This document shows, in pieces, positions 16,504-26,097 of a stretch of DNA of 64,000 bases. Position 1 is the stretch's first letter. The number at the start of each line of letters is the position of its first letter. The notes under the pieces are model-generated. The model was not told the origin of the DNA and ran no database searches. It worked only from the letters and a program-made list of their open reading frames with translations. The stretch comes from Nostoc cf. commune SO-36 (lineage in GTDB: Bacteria > Cyanobacteriota > Cyanobacteriia > Cyanobacteriales > Nostocaceae): NCBI RefSeq assembly GCF_023734775.1, contig NZ_AP025732.1, positions 992,001 through 1,056,000 of the forward strand. Direction: 5' to 3'. The position numbers were made by a program, and so were the translations under genes.

Positions 16504-17331
16504 ATGAACGCAGGCTTAAAACGCATTGAAGCAACTCTACACGATTTAGGAAATCGCGGTACTGCCTCGGCCTCTGAAACAGTTGATTCGACCACAAAAC
16601 GGCCTTTCTCTTTTAGAATCAGCGTCGGAGCCAACGAACCCACAGAAAGTACACAAACTCCATCTTCTCAGAATGAGGAAGTAAAGTCACAAGGACAAAC
16701 AGTTGACTTGGGTGTAGACACAGAGAATGATTATTCTTCTGAACAAAATTTCTTTCCTCACCATGACTCTGTACAGACCTTTCAAACAGAAGAGAGTGGT
16801 AGCAAAATACCCAGCCTACCTAAGTTGAAAACTCCCAGCTTTAGCAACCATCGCCACGGTGCTAATCCAGCATTAGCGATGAACATATTGCAAGAAATTC
16901 AGGAAACTGTCGCCGATTGGCAAACAGAATTACAAAGTATTTTGAAGCAAATTCAAGATATTTACTTAGAAGGGCCAATAGTCAATGGCTGGTTAGAATC
17001 AAATCCCCAGGAACCAGAACCGGGGGGAACCGCAACACTACGCCATGCAGAAGTTGACCGCCTGATGAACTACGTAGAAGAAATTTGCGCCACTGGTGGA
17101 AAAGTATCTTATCAATCATCTATTACTGGCTACCGCCTCTGTGGTGTGGACGATGCTGGTAAAGTCTGGTCGCGCCCATGTCCACCGGATCAGGTTCCCA
17201 ATGTTAGCATGGCGATCGCTCGTTACCAAAAGTTACGTCAACTGTTAGGGCGCAAGCAATCCTTGGAAACCCGCCTTAGTCAACTAGCCCAAACCCTTGT
17301 AGTTTTACATAGCCATATTCAACAAACGTGA
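16504..17331 (+). CDS. Hypothetical protein with disordered N-terminus
   Basis: 275 residues. The first 120 or so are rich in Ser, Thr, Glu and Gln and are probably disordered. The C-terminal half has two helical, coiled-coil-like stretches (ILQEIQETVADWQTELQSIL and RQLLGRKQSLETRLSQLAQT) around a compact segment with conserved-looking Gly and Cys (GYRLCGVDDAGKVWSRPCPP). I do not recognise a family; it looks like a cyanobacteria-specific protein. Confidence 0.6.
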   Translation: MNAGLKRIEATLHDLGNRGTASASETVDSTTKRPFSFRISVGANEPTESTQTPSSQNEEVKSQGQTVDLGVDTENDYSSEQNFFPHHDSVQTFQTEESGSKIPSLPKLKTPSFSNHRHGANPALAMNILQEIQETVADWQTELQSILKQIQDIYLEGPIVNGWLESNPQEPEPGGTATLRHAEVDRLMNYVEEICATGGKVSYQSSITGYRLCGVDDAGKVWSRPCPPDQVPNVSMAIARYQKLRQLLGRKQSLETRLSQLAQTLVVLHSHIQQT

Positions 17332-17439
17332 AGTTTTAAAGATTATTTCCGAATAAACTCGGTTGGTAGGTCAGTAACTTTTGGTTTAGATTAACTCTCA
17401 GCAAACTTGTGCGTTGGATTTAAGATTTTAATCTAAAAT

Positions 17440-17482
17440 CGTTCGACTGAGCGACTTGCCTTGAGCGTAGTCGAAAGGAGCC
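17440..17482. repeat. Dispersed GTTCGACTGAGCG / CGTAGTCGAA repeat
   Basis: An imperfect inverted sequence of the type found scattered in Nostoc intergenic regions (TTCGACTGAGCG ... GAGCGTAGTCGAA). It lies in the 184-bp spacer before the glycosyltransferase genes. Confidence 0.45.
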
Positions 17483-17515
17483 GAAGTACCAAATCTCAAA
17501 TCCAAAATTAAATCT

Positions 17516-18448
17516 ATGCCAGATACCAAAATCTCTGCCATTATCTGTACTCACAATCGAGATAACTATTTAGGGGCTGCAATTGATAGTCTTTTAGGGC
17601 AGGATTTTGCTGCTGACTTTGAAATTATCGTAGTTGATAACGGATCTAGCGATCGCACTCGTGAGGTTGTAGAACAAAGGGCCCACAATCCCCACCTGAA
17701 GTATGTCTTTGAACCCACCATTGGTTTATCTGTAGCCCGCAACACGGGCGCAAAAGTAGCCAGTGGTGACATTCTTGCTTATCTAGATGACGATGCCGTT
17801 GCTAGCAAGGGCTGGCTACAAGTTTTATATTTTGCCTATTACAATAATTCTAAACTAGCGATCGCAGGAGGCAAAGTCACTCTCATCTGGCCCCCAGGAA
17901 TCCAACAACCACGGTGGCTATCTCCAGGGCTAGCTGCAAATCTAGGTGCATACGACTTGGGTGACAGTACTATCTACATCGAAGAACCTGGCTCAACACC
18001 CAGAGGCTTAAATTACTCGATCCACCGCAGTTTTTTAGAAAAAATTGGCGGTTTTGATCCCCATCTTGGTCGAGTCGGGAAAAATTTGCTATCAAACGAA
18101 GAACTGCAAATGACCGAATTTGCTTTAAAGCTTGGTTGGCAAGTTGCTTATCTTCCCGAAGCACTAGTAGCTCACAATGTAGCTCCAGAGCGCCTCCAAC
18201 GCTCCTGGTTTTTAAACCGAGGCTGGTGGCAAGGTATCAGTGAATGCTATCGAGAACAACTCGCTGGTAAAGCTGGGATCGGTCAATTGCAGGGAGGTAG
18301 TGAACGATTTGTGCGCGGCTTGTATAAAGCATTAAAACATTTCTCTGACCCAGCAGAACGGTTTGATAAACTTGTGTACGCTTACGGTCAGATTGGTTAC
18401 TTAAATGCTGCTATTCAAGGTCTTTTATCTACATCAAATAAGAAATAA
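17516..18448 (+). CDS. Family 2 glycosyltransferase
   Basis: 310 residues with a GT-A fold. The start KISAIICTHNRDNYLGAAID and nucleotide-binding VDNGSSDRT are typical, and AYLDDDA is the DXD-type metal site. The C-terminal acceptor half has FDPHLGR and SNEELQMTE. It probably adds one sugar in exopolysaccharide or envelope glycan synthesis. The next genes (another family 2 enzyme 23 bp on and a WcaF-like acetyltransferase) form an apparent operon. A similar gene order occurs in heterocyst exopolysaccharide regions, but that role is not shown here. Confidence 0.87.
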   Translation: MPDTKISAIICTHNRDNYLGAAIDSLLGQDFAADFEIIVVDNGSSDRTREVVEQRAHNPHLKYVFEPTIGLSVARNTGAKVASGDILAYLDDDAVASKGWLQVLYFAYYNNSKLAIAGGKVTLIWPPGIQQPRWLSPGLAANLGAYDLGDSTIYIEEPGSTPRGLNYSIHRSFLEKIGGFDPHLGRVGKNLLSNEELQMTEFALKLGWQVAYLPEALVAHNVAPERLQRSWFLNRGWWQGISECYREQLAGKAGIGQLQGGSERFVRGLYKALKHFSDPAERFDKLVYAYGQIGYLNAAIQGLLSTSNKK

Positions 18449-18471
18449 CCAATAACATATTTTATAGTTAT

Positions 18472-19428
18472 ATGTCATCTAAAATACCAGTTTCTGTATT
18501 AATTCCGGCAAAAAACGAACAAGCAAACTTGCCTGCTTGCCTTGCTAGCCTCAGCAGAGCAGATGAGATATTTGTAGTAGATTCTCAAAGTAGCGACAAC
18601 AGTGTTGAAATTGCTAAAAGTCACGGTGTAAATGTCGTGCAATTCAACTTCAATGGACGCTGGCCCAAAAAGAAAAATTGGTCTTTAGATAATCTACCTT
18701 TTCGTAACGAATGGGTGTTAATTGTAGATTGCGATGAGCGCATTCCCCCCGAACTTTGGGAAGAGATTGACCAAGCAATTCAAAATAATGAATATACGGG
18801 TTATTATCTCAACCGCCGCGTCTTTTTCTTAGGGAAATGGATTCGCTATGGTGGCAAATATCCCGATTGGAATCTACGTTTATTTCAACATAAAAAAGGT
18901 CGTTACGAAAATCTAAATACAGAAGAAATTGCCAATACTGGTGATAACGAAGTTCACGAACACGTTATTTTGCAGGGGAAAGTTGGGTATCTCAAAAATG
19001 ATATGCTCCATGAAGACTTCCGCGACCTTTACCACTGGTTAGAACGGCATAACCGATATTCCAACTGGGAAGCTAGTGTTTATTTTAATATTCTCACAGG
19101 TAAAGATGATAGCGGTACCATCGGCGCAAATCTATTTGGTGATGCCGTGCAACGCAAGCGCTTTCTAAAAAAAGTGTGGGTACACTTACCATTTAAACCC
19201 ATTTTGCGGTTTGTCTTATTTTATATTATTCAACGCGGTTTCTTGGATGGCAAAGCCGGATATATCTATGCACGCTTGCTGAGTCAATATGAATATCAAA
19301 TTGGCGTTAAACTTTACGAATTACGCAACTGTGGTGGCCACTTAAATACTGCAACTCTCCCAAAGGAAGGAGCAGAGGAGCAGGAGAGCAGGGAAACAGA
19401 GGGAAAGCTATTGACCATTGACTCATGA
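18472..19428 (+). CDS. Family 2 glycosyltransferase, WaaE/KdtX-like
   Basis: 318 residues. The start VSVLIPAKNEQANLPACLAS, EIFVVDSQSSDNS and LIVDCDERIPPEL (DXD-like) place it in the WaaE-like branch of family 2. KYPDWNLRLF and HEHVILQGKVGYL are common in that branch. A C-terminal hydrophobic segment (FVLFYIIQRGFLDG) may bind the membrane. Its tail and stop overlap the first copy of the ATGACAA heptamer array that carries the next gene's start. Confidence 0.87.
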   Translation: MSSKIPVSVLIPAKNEQANLPACLASLSRADEIFVVDSQSSDNSVEIAKSHGVNVVQFNFNGRWPKKKNWSLDNLPFRNEWVLIVDCDERIPPELWEEIDQAIQNNEYTGYYLNRRVFFLGKWIRYGGKYPDWNLRLFQHKKGRYENLNTEEIANTGDNEVHEHVILQGKVGYLKNDMLHEDFRDLYHWLERHNRYSNWEASVYFNILTGKDDSGTIGANLFGDAVQRKRFLKKVWVHLPFKPILRFVLFYIIQRGFLDGKAGYIYARLLSQYEYQIGVKLYELRNCGGHLNTATLPKEGAEEQESRETEGKLLTIDS

Positions 19429-19452
19429 CAAATGACAAATGACAAATGACAA
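19425..19452 (+). repeat. ATGACAA x4 heptanucleotide tandem repeat
   Basis: Four perfect tandem copies of ATGACAA span the glycosyltransferase stop and the acetyltransferase start. The unit supplies four ATG triplets in rotating frames; only the third, at 19439, is in frame with the acetyltransferase. Changing the copy number would move the start relative to the frame. Confidence 0.85.
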
Positions 19453-20019
19453 ACCTTTCGTAGATTTACGCAAATATGACCAATCTTGGTTTGATCGGGG
19501 TCGCCCAGGTTGGTATGTTTTATTTTGGTGGTTTGTACAAGCGATCGCATTCCCCTCACTCCTCAACCATTAAATATTTTGCGTTGTGCTTTGCTACGAT
19601 TATTTGGCGCTCGTATCGGCAAAGGCGTATTAATTCGACCCACCGCTCGCTTTACCTACCCTTGGAAAGTCACCATTGGCAACTACAGTTGGATTGGAGA
19701 TAACGTAGTTTTATACAGCCTCGATCAAATCAGCATCGGTGAACACTGCGTAATTTCTCAAAAAAGCTACCTGTGTACTGGTAGTCATGATCTCCAAGAT
19801 CCTGCCTTTGGCTTGAAAACAGCAGGGATCACGATTGACAATGGTGCATGGGTAGCAGCAGATTGTTTTGTTGGCCCGGGAGTGCAAATCGGGGCTAATG
19901 CTGTGATTGGCGCTCGTAGTAGTGTTTTTACTAATATGCCCTCTGGGCAGGTTTGTTGGGGAAGTCCCTGTCGTCCCAAGACGATTAGGATAAAAGCTGA
20001 TCCACCCACAAACCTCTAG
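19439..20019 (+). pseudogene. WcaF-like hexapeptide acetyltransferase, one-base frameshift
   Basis: The product would be 193 residues: PFVDLRKYDQSWFDRGRPGW, then a left-handed beta-helix (IGKGVLIRP, IGNYSWIGDNVVLYS, ISIGEHCVIS, CTGSHD, WVAADCFVGPGVQIGANAVI). It is related to colanic-acid-type O-acetyltransferases and the neighbours fit polysaccharide modification. The frame breaks near 19552-19555, where CCCC would need to be CCCCC to join AIAFP to LTPQPLN. If the base is truly missing, only a short N-terminal peptide or a protein starting at an internal codon is made. Confidence 0.75.
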
Positions 20020-20180
20020 TTTTACAGACAATGTTAATAAATTTACAGATGGTAATTAATACAAGGTAGAGTTTGTCATTAGTCATTTGTCATTTGTCAT
20101 TAGTGAATGCCCAATGGCCAAGCAAAATGGTAAGCAGCAGTGGTAATATATTTTTACGGCTGCTCTAATCCTTGCTATTG

Positions 20181-20670
20181 ATGAACAAACTATTGGATGA
20201 AACGCTGTCAATCAAAATTGCTGAAAGTATAAACAGCAGAGCTAGCACCCCGTTTGATAATGCTTACAAAGCAGCATTAGCCACCGAGGGAGCAAAATAT
20301 ATTCAGGGATTTTTAGCTTTTGCTGGGAAACCATACAGTCCGATTGAACACAGTTGGATTGAGCTAGACGATACCTCAGACAACGGCCCCTTTGTACGCA
20401 TTATCGATCCCACATTACCGCACCTGAACAAAAATCCCCAAGAACTCTGGTATTTTGCGGCACAAAGACTAACCGTTAAAAAACTGAAAGCCATTATTGA
20501 AGAATCGAAAGAAGATTATCCAGAAGATGATCCATTACCAATCTATGGTGATCCACCTTACGAATATTACGGTGATGTAATGTTAGGTGGTCAAGGACTA
20601 TTTAGCAGCATATCAAGCCGCAGAAGCTAAATGCAAAGAAATTAACGAATTCAACCCTGAGAGAAACTAA
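20181..20670 (+). pseudogene. Hypothetical protein with 3' one-base frameshift
   Basis: From ATG 20181 the protein starts MNKLLDETLS and has an acidic C-terminal half (ESKEDYPEDDPLPIYGDPPY). The read frame ends early at 20630 with a Ser/Arg-rich tail. Removing one G at 20595-20596 gives a natural continuation (DYLAAYQAAEAKCKEINEFN) to TAA at 20668-20670, about 162 residues. I do not recognise the family. There is no signal peptide. Confidence 0.55.
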
Positions 20671-20706
20671 ATAATTCGTAATTCGTAATTCGTAATTACG
20701 AATTAT

Positions 20707-21105
20707 TTAATAGGATTTACCATCGCTGCCGAAGTATTCTCTGTAGCCACAAATTTTGTCTCCACGCACATCAAAAGAAACTGCTACTCGATTTTTGTAA
20801 GGCTGTCCGAATAAAGTCCCCTCGTCCCGAAACTCAAAGACAGCAGTTGTTTCATTACTAGTAACACGGTCTAAAGCAGTCAGCTTCAACCCAGGAGTAA
20901 AGGATTCAAAAACATACTCAAAAAACTCTCTAGTTCGCTCTTTTCCTACATTTAAACCGTGGAATTTACCCATTGGAAACCAAAGGGTAAAATCTTCTGT
21001 GAGCATATCTAATAATGGTTCCCACTCTCCTGTTGCCATACCATGCGTCAGATTCTCAAATGCCTGACGAGCAACTTTTAAAGTATTTTCTGAATCTTGT
21101 GTCAT
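20707..21105 (-). CDS. NTF2/SnoaL-like fold protein
   Basis: 132 residues from ATG at 21105. The conserved SnoaL-like pattern is visible: EWEPLLDMLTEDFTLWFPMG, REFFEYVFESFTPG, AVFEFRDEGTLFGQPYKNRV and YREYFGSDG. Members are small lyases, isomerases or binding proteins, and the substrate is unknown. It is 39 bp downstream of the MDR oxidoreductase on the same strand and probably in one transcript with it. Confidence 0.8.
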   Translation of the reverse strand: MTQDSENTLKVARQAFENLTHGMATGEWEPLLDMLTEDFTLWFPMGKFHGLNVGKERTREFFEYVFESFTPGLKLTALDRVTSNETTAVFEFRDEGTLFGQPYKNRVAVSFDVRGDKICGYREYFGSDGKSY

Positions 21106-21143
21106 TCTCACCCCTGACTGGATATAAACTAGTACCGTGTTAC

Positions 21144-22151
21144 TTAAAACCTGACAACTACTTTGCCACAATTCTGACCACTGAGGAGATAGTCTACAGC
21201 GCTGGGTATAGATTCTATGCCTTGAAATTGTTTTGGGTCAACGGCAACTTTGAGTTTGTCTGTGTAGAAGAGGTTTAAAAGGCGATCGCCTGCCTCTGCG
21301 ATATATTCTTTATAATGAACCATGAGAAAGCATCTCACAGAAGCTGCCTTCCAAAATAGCTGGTGATAAAGGCGTGGTTGTGTAATTTGTTCTATAGTTT
21401 TTGCGTATTCGGAAATAAAACCAACCACCACTAAGCGTCCCCGCACCGCCAAGTTTTCAACGCAGGTATCAAATACAGTTTTACCTACACAATCGAAGAT
21501 TAAATTAATCCCATCGGGGTATTCTTGTTTGAGGACTTGATTGAGATTTTCTGTATGATAGTTGATAATGCGATCGCACCCTAATTCTCTCAGTAAATCT
21601 GCCTTCGCCTCCGAACTGCAAGTACCAATGACATGATTACCAGCTAGCTTTGCCAATTGCACCGCAATATGACCAGTTCCCCCTGCTGCTGCTGTCACTA
21701 AAACCACTTCATTGCTTCTCATCTCTCCCACTTGTTCTAATGCCACCAAAGCTGATACACCTGTAGGCATTAGTGTTAGCAACTCTGGTGTTGCTTCGCG
21801 CACCTTCACCGCTAAGTTTGCATCAATAACCTGATATTCCCGATAGCTGCCGCCACGTTCCGTAGTTACAACAGCATCACCTATTTGAAAATCTTTAACA
21901 TTTTCACCCATAGCAACAACTTTCCCCACAGCTTCCACACCTAAATCGAAGGGAGGAATTAAGTTAATATATGGAACCTCGCCACGACAAAGTAAGGTGT
22001 CAAAGCCACCGTTAACGCCAGCAAATTTGTTTTTAATTAAAAGTTCATTAACAGCAGGTTGGGAAATAGGAATTTCAACAATTTCAACGGCAGATTTAAA
22101 ATCTTGATTAAGTTGATTTGCTATTAATTTTTTGTAAGTTTTTGCGTTCAT
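21144..22151 (-). CDS. Zinc-type MDR NAD(P)H quinone/enone oxidoreductase
   Basis: 335 residues of the medium-chain dehydrogenase/reductase family. The N-terminal GroES-like domain includes FDLGVEAVGKVVAMGENV and FQIGDAVVT. The Rossmann fold has VTAAAGGTGHIAVQLAKLAG (coenzyme binding), followed by DLLRELGCDRIINYH. The absence of catalytic zinc cysteines suggests an NADPH-dependent quinone or enone reductase (prostaglandin-reductase-like). The natural substrate is unknown. Confidence 0.85.
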   Translation of the reverse strand: MNAKTYKKLIANQLNQDFKSAVEIVEIPISQPAVNELLIKNKFAGVNGGFDTLLCRGEVPYINLIPPFDLGVEAVGKVVAMGENVKDFQIGDAVVTTERGGSYREYQVIDANLAVKVREATPELLTLMPTGVSALVALEQVGEMRSNEVVLVTAAAGGTGHIAVQLAKLAGNHVIGTCSSEAKADLLRELGCDRIINYHTENLNQVLKQEYPDGINLIFDCVGKTVFDTCVENLAVRGRLVVVGFISEYAKTIEQITQPRLYHQLFWKAASVRCFLMVHYKEYIAEAGDRLLNLFYTDKLKVAVDPKQFQGIESIPSAVDYLLSGQNCGKVVVRF

Positions 22152-22241
22152 TTCTAAATTTTATTTAATCAATATAAATTTCGGGTGCGTTAACTGAAAA
22201 CATAACGCACCATCAAGAATTTCAGGTGCATTACACTAAAC

Positions 22242-23036
22242 TTATAAAGCTTTATCCCACTCTAACTGATGAGCTAAATCATACTTGATAAAATCTTCTA
22301 CTGTAGCTTTATCGCTTTTACCAAAAACGCCTAAGCTGTAAGGATTATCTTGCATCCGTTGTGTAACTTGCTCTTTCTCAAATCTGATAATTTCCTCTCT
22401 AGATTTATCCGGTTTAAAAAAGTCTACAACCAATACAGTTCTGTCATAATTAGTGTAGTTATGGGGACAGTGTGGATAGCTGTGATCTAAAACCAGAAAT
22501 TTTCCTTCATGCCAATAAAGCTGCTCATGACATATTTTCATAGCCACATCCCCCTCTGGGACAATCAATCCTAGATAGCCACGATTTGTATGAGGATTAT
22601 AGTTTACATGTAACTTGATGTCCAAGCCAGGATGGAATGTACCAAAATACACATTTCTGATGATATCATCATCGTTAAAGTTGACTTTTTTTATGGCTTT
22701 CGCCAAATTTGGGAAATATTTCTCTCTTAATGTGAGTGCCTTTTGTGATGCTTCATCCGCCCCATAATCAGGATATTGTATTTGATGCACCTGAATGTAT
22801 TTTTCAATAAAAATACCTTGAAATAAAATCCCAAAAGCACTGTATTTTGAATTACCCTTGGTTTTAATAGTTTTACTTTTAGGTCCAAAAATATTATAGG
22901 TTAACTTTAACTCTTCATCAGATGCCTCCTTCATAAAGCGGGTAAACTCATCTCTAATCACTTCCCAGTTATCTACAAAAGTTTTGAGAAAAGTAAATTG
23001 CTTTGGGTCTAGATGATACTCATTAAAACTTTCCAT
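22242..23036 (-). CDS. Aspartyl/asparaginyl beta-hydroxylase-like protein
   Basis: 264 residues. The C-terminal cupin-type dioxygenase domain shows LDIKLHVNYNP, RGYLGLIVPEGDVAMKICHE, WHEGKFLVLDHSYPHCPHN and DRTVLVVDF, the last with the Arg expected to bind 2-oxoglutarate and His residues able to hold Fe(II). The N-terminal 100 residues are unassigned. Bacterial relatives hydroxylate peptides or natural-product precursors. It is divergent from the amidohydrolase gene with a 117-bp gap that must hold both promoters. Confidence 0.82.
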   Translation of the reverse strand: MESFNEYHLDPKQFTFLKTFVDNWEVIRDEFTRFMKEASDEELKLTYNIFGPKSKTIKTKGNSKYSAFGILFQGIFIEKYIQVHQIQYPDYGADEASQKALTLREKYFPNLAKAIKKVNFNDDDIIRNVYFGTFHPGLDIKLHVNYNPHTNRGYLGLIVPEGDVAMKICHEQLYWHEGKFLVLDHSYPHCPHNYTNYDRTVLVVDFFKPDKSREEIIRFEKEQVTQRMQDNPYSLGVFGKSDKATVEDFIKYDLAHQLEWDKAL

Positions 23037-23153
23037 TGTCTTTTCTCCTGAAGGTAATTTGATAAAAAAACGTTATATAATAATGGAATTTGGTTTTTGC
23101 CTCGATTCAATGTTTGAATTCCTAACTAAACTCATTTTAGTGTGAGGTCTACT

Positions 23154-24623
23154 GTGTCTGAAACTCCCCTATTAGATAAAATTATCAAAAATGTGCGAGT
23201 AGTTCGTCCTCATCAGGATGTAATCGAACTACTTGATTTAGGAATTCAAGATGGAAAATTTGCTCAGATTGCCCCTAATATTAGCCCAGACACAGGCAGA
23301 GAGGTCTTTGATGGCAAAAACTTGCTGGGTTTTCCTGGAGTGGTGGATGCCCACATGCACATCGGTATCTATCAATCCCTTGACAAAGATGCTGTTACTG
23401 AAACTAAAGCAGCCGCAATGGGAGGTGTGACTACCAGCCTGAATTACATTCGTACAGGGCAGTATTATCTCAATAAAGGTGGTTCTTACCAAGATTTTTT
23501 TCCAGAGGTTTTGGCCTTATCCGCAGGTAATTTTTTTGTGGATTACAGCTATCACATCGCACCTATAGCTAGCCAACATATCGACGAAATGCCTCTATTG
23601 TTTGAAGAACATGGCGTATCTTCGTTTAAAATCTTCATGTTTTATGGCGGCTATGGCTTGCATGGTTTATCAGACCAGCAAAACCTCTTTTTGATGATTA
23701 ATAAAGAGGAACGGTATGACTTCGCCCATTTTGAATTTATTATGCGCGGTTTAACTCGCTTGATGGAAAAACATCCAGAAGCGCGAGATACTATCAGCTT
23801 GAGTTTACACTGTGAAGTTGCAGAAATTCTCAACGCCTACACCAAAATAGTTGAAAACGATTCTAGTCTTAGTGGATTACACGCTTATAGTGCAGCGCGT
23901 CCGCCTCATTCTGAAGGTTTAGCAATTTGCATTGCTTCTTATTTGGCATCCGAGACTAACTGTGCAAATATCAATTTGTTACACCTGAGTTCGCGTAAAG
24001 CAATGGAAGCAGCTTTGACTATGCAAACTGCTTTTCCTCATATCAATTTTCGGCGAGAAGTTACTGTTGGACATTTGTTATTAGATGTCGATACTCCTAA
24101 TACAATTTGGGCAAAAGTTAACCCTCCTATTCGTCCTCGCGCTGATGTGGAATACTTGTGGCAAGCAGTGCTAAATAATCAAGTAGATTGGATAGTGAGT
24201 GACCATGCTTGCTGTTCTGCTGAACAAAAAAGAAGTGCTAAAAACCCGAATAATATTTGGTTAGCAAAGTCTGGTTTTGGTGGTACAGAATATTTACTTT
24301 CTGGTGTATTTAGTGAAGGTAGTAAGCGGGGAATGTCTTACAACCAGATGGCTAAGTTGCTATCTTGGAACCCATCGCGGCGCTTTGGTTTGTTAGAAAA
24401 AGGTGATATTGCTATTGGTTATGATGCTGATTTGGTGTTGCTAGACCCCAATGAAACCTTTGTGGTACGTGCTGCTGAATCGGAGTCACAACAAGGTTAT
24501 ACCCCTTTTGAAGGAATGGAGTTAACTGGGCGCGTGAAAAGCACTTTTTTACGCGGAAATCTTATCTACAACAATGGACAAGTTTTGGGTTCACCCACTG
24601 GACGTTATTTAAAAAGAAATTAG
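23154..24623 (+). CDS. Dihydropyrimidinase/hydantoinase-like amidohydrolase
   Basis: 489 residues from GTG at 23154; GAGG six bases upstream supports this start over the in-frame GTG at 23142. Binuclear metal ligands are visible: HMH in VVDAHMHIG, a carboxylated Lys in SSFKIFMFYGG, His in SLHCEVAE and LLHLSS, and Asp in VSDHACC. The family hydrolyses cyclic amides such as dihydropyrimidines, hydantoins or allantoin; the substrate is not clear. The neighbouring oxidoreductase, hydroxylase and NTF2-like genes hint at a small catabolic or secondary-metabolite cassette. Confidence 0.83.
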   Translation: MSETPLLDKIIKNVRVVRPHQDVIELLDLGIQDGKFAQIAPNISPDTGREVFDGKNLLGFPGVVDAHMHIGIYQSLDKDAVTETKAAAMGGVTTSLNYIRTGQYYLNKGGSYQDFFPEVLALSAGNFFVDYSYHIAPIASQHIDEMPLLFEEHGVSSFKIFMFYGGYGLHGLSDQQNLFLMINKEERYDFAHFEFIMRGLTRLMEKHPEARDTISLSLHCEVAEILNAYTKIVENDSSLSGLHAYSAARPPHSEGLAICIASYLASETNCANINLLHLSSRKAMEAALTMQTAFPHINFRREVTVGHLLLDVDTPNTIWAKVNPPIRPRADVEYLWQAVLNNQVDWIVSDHACCSAEQKRSAKNPNNIWLAKSGFGGTEYLLSGVFSEGSKRGMSYNQMAKLLSWNPSRRFGLLEKGDIAIGYDADLVLLDPNETFVVRAAESESQQGYTPFEGMELTGRVKSTFLRGNLIYNNGQVLGSPTGRYLKRN

Positions 24624-24657
24624 ATTATTCATGCACAAACCTTTTTCCATAAAAAAC

Positions 24658-25569
24658 CTATAGGTTTCCATGTGGATATGACAAAACTGTTGCAACTTGT
24701 GATAAATCCCTATCAACTCGAATAAAGAATAAACCGCCATCATCTGTTCTGTGCCAAGGACTGGTGATAAAACTAGGGCCATAAGCAAAATAATCTTTTA
24801 CAAATCGGTGGTCTCCAATATCACAGTATCCAGCTAAGCAATAGCCTTCCTCGTTATAACATTGAATCATTTGGGACTTGCCATCATAATGTGGCAAGAT
24901 AGCAAGGAGCCAGGCTCCACCCCCGTTACTATCCTTTCTTAGCCACTTCTTATTTGCTTGTATAATTGAACTGTATCTGCATTGCCCCACGGTAGCAATT
25001 TGCTATCCAATGCTGGAATAAATTCATTTAAACTAGCATCTGGATGATCATTTAGTGCATTTTTATATTTAAGAAAACTGTTTTCCATCCAAAGAATTTC
25101 AACTTCTTCATTGCCTAGCACTTTCCAAGGGCCTACTTTCACTCCTGCGGGAATAAAGGAGTAGCCATGCTTGTTTAATTGCCACTCACCTAGTTGAATC
25201 GCACCTCTTGAGTATAAAAATCTCTAAATCGGCAGTAAAGAAGCCAGAAGGCGCTTCAAACTGAGGCGGTAAAACTACTTTTGAAGTGGATGCACCGTTG
25301 TCATGCCAGGTTAGCGATCGCTTACTTCCAAATGCTACATTATCTGGCATTCCGCTCACTCGCCAACCGTGTTCTTTTGGTAGGGCATTTGTATCAAAAA
25401 ATTGGTATTGACGAGGTACATACTCTTTGGAGATTGCTGTACGCCTTCCTGATAGGTTCATGCGCCCTCTACCGTCTCCACCCCAATCCTCTTTTACAGA
25501 TGGTAGGTGCAAAAAATTATCAGCTTGGTTTTCTTCTGTGGAATTAAAATTTACATTCTCTTCGCCCAC
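24658..25569 (-). pseudogene. Cupin-like protein (DUF4437-type), two compensating frameshifts
   Basis: Three frame segments join into one protein of about 303 residues. The first ends FFTADLEIFIL, the second continues RGAIQLGEWQLNKHGYSFIP and PAGVKVGPWKV, and the third is ANKKWLRKDSNGGGAWLLAI to the stop at 24658. The first junction (about 25204-25208) has one extra A and the second (about 24957-24960) lacks one base, so the ends are back in phase. The pattern of a beta-barrel with PAG and a second barrel near HRTDDGGLFFIRV suggests a double cupin; the exact family is uncertain. As read, it makes only a 127-residue N-terminal piece. Confidence 0.6.
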
Positions 25570-25652
25570 GACTTTGCATTCTCCTGGGATATTTAATTTT
25601 AGATGGCGTTGACTGGATTTTTATCTAAAAATTTAATTGCTAGTTCAGTAAA

Positions 25653-25952
25653 TTACCTTTTTTGTGCTATCGTTTGCAGCCATTCAATCAGGGGTCTTAA
25701 AGTTCCTGGTAATGCTGCTTCACTGACAGTCACCGTATGCTGCTTGCCGTTATCTTCCACTGTTAATTTATACTGAAAGCGATCGCTCTCTTGATTTGGC
25801 GAGGTAATTAGTTCAGGTAGCCTAAATAAATCAGCAACTTCCACCAATCGGGGAAGTGTTGCAGCTTCATGTGGCGGGAGAGTTTCTGTATCAACGGTTG
25901 TCTTCTTGCTGATTCCGGCAAAACCGCCGGTGCGTTCAAAGGTTATCCGCAT
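25653..25952 (-). CDS. Emfourin-type protealysin inhibitor
   Basis: 99 residues matching the emfourin family: MRITFERTGGFAGISKKTTV, a middle LPPHEAATLPRLVEVADLF, and the closing VTVSEAALPGTLRPLIEWLQ. Emfourin inhibits protealysin-like M4 metallopeptidases and is encoded next to them. Here the M4 gene lies directly upstream on the same strand (145-bp gap). Cytoplasmic, without signal peptide. Confidence 0.85.
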   Translation of the reverse strand: MRITFERTGGFAGISKKTTVDTETLPPHEAATLPRLVEVADLFRLPELITSPNQESDRFQYKLTVEDNGKQHTVTVSEAALPGTLRPLIEWLQTIAQKR

Positions 25953-26097
25953 TTTTTTGCTCTCCGTTGGGTTATTTAGTTGGGATAAATACTAAGACTG
26001 GGAGATGATAGTTTTCACCTCCCAGTTTTGCAATAACAAACAACACATCTAAAAAAGTTAGGAGTGAGGAGTTTTTTTTTACTTCTAACTCTTTGTT

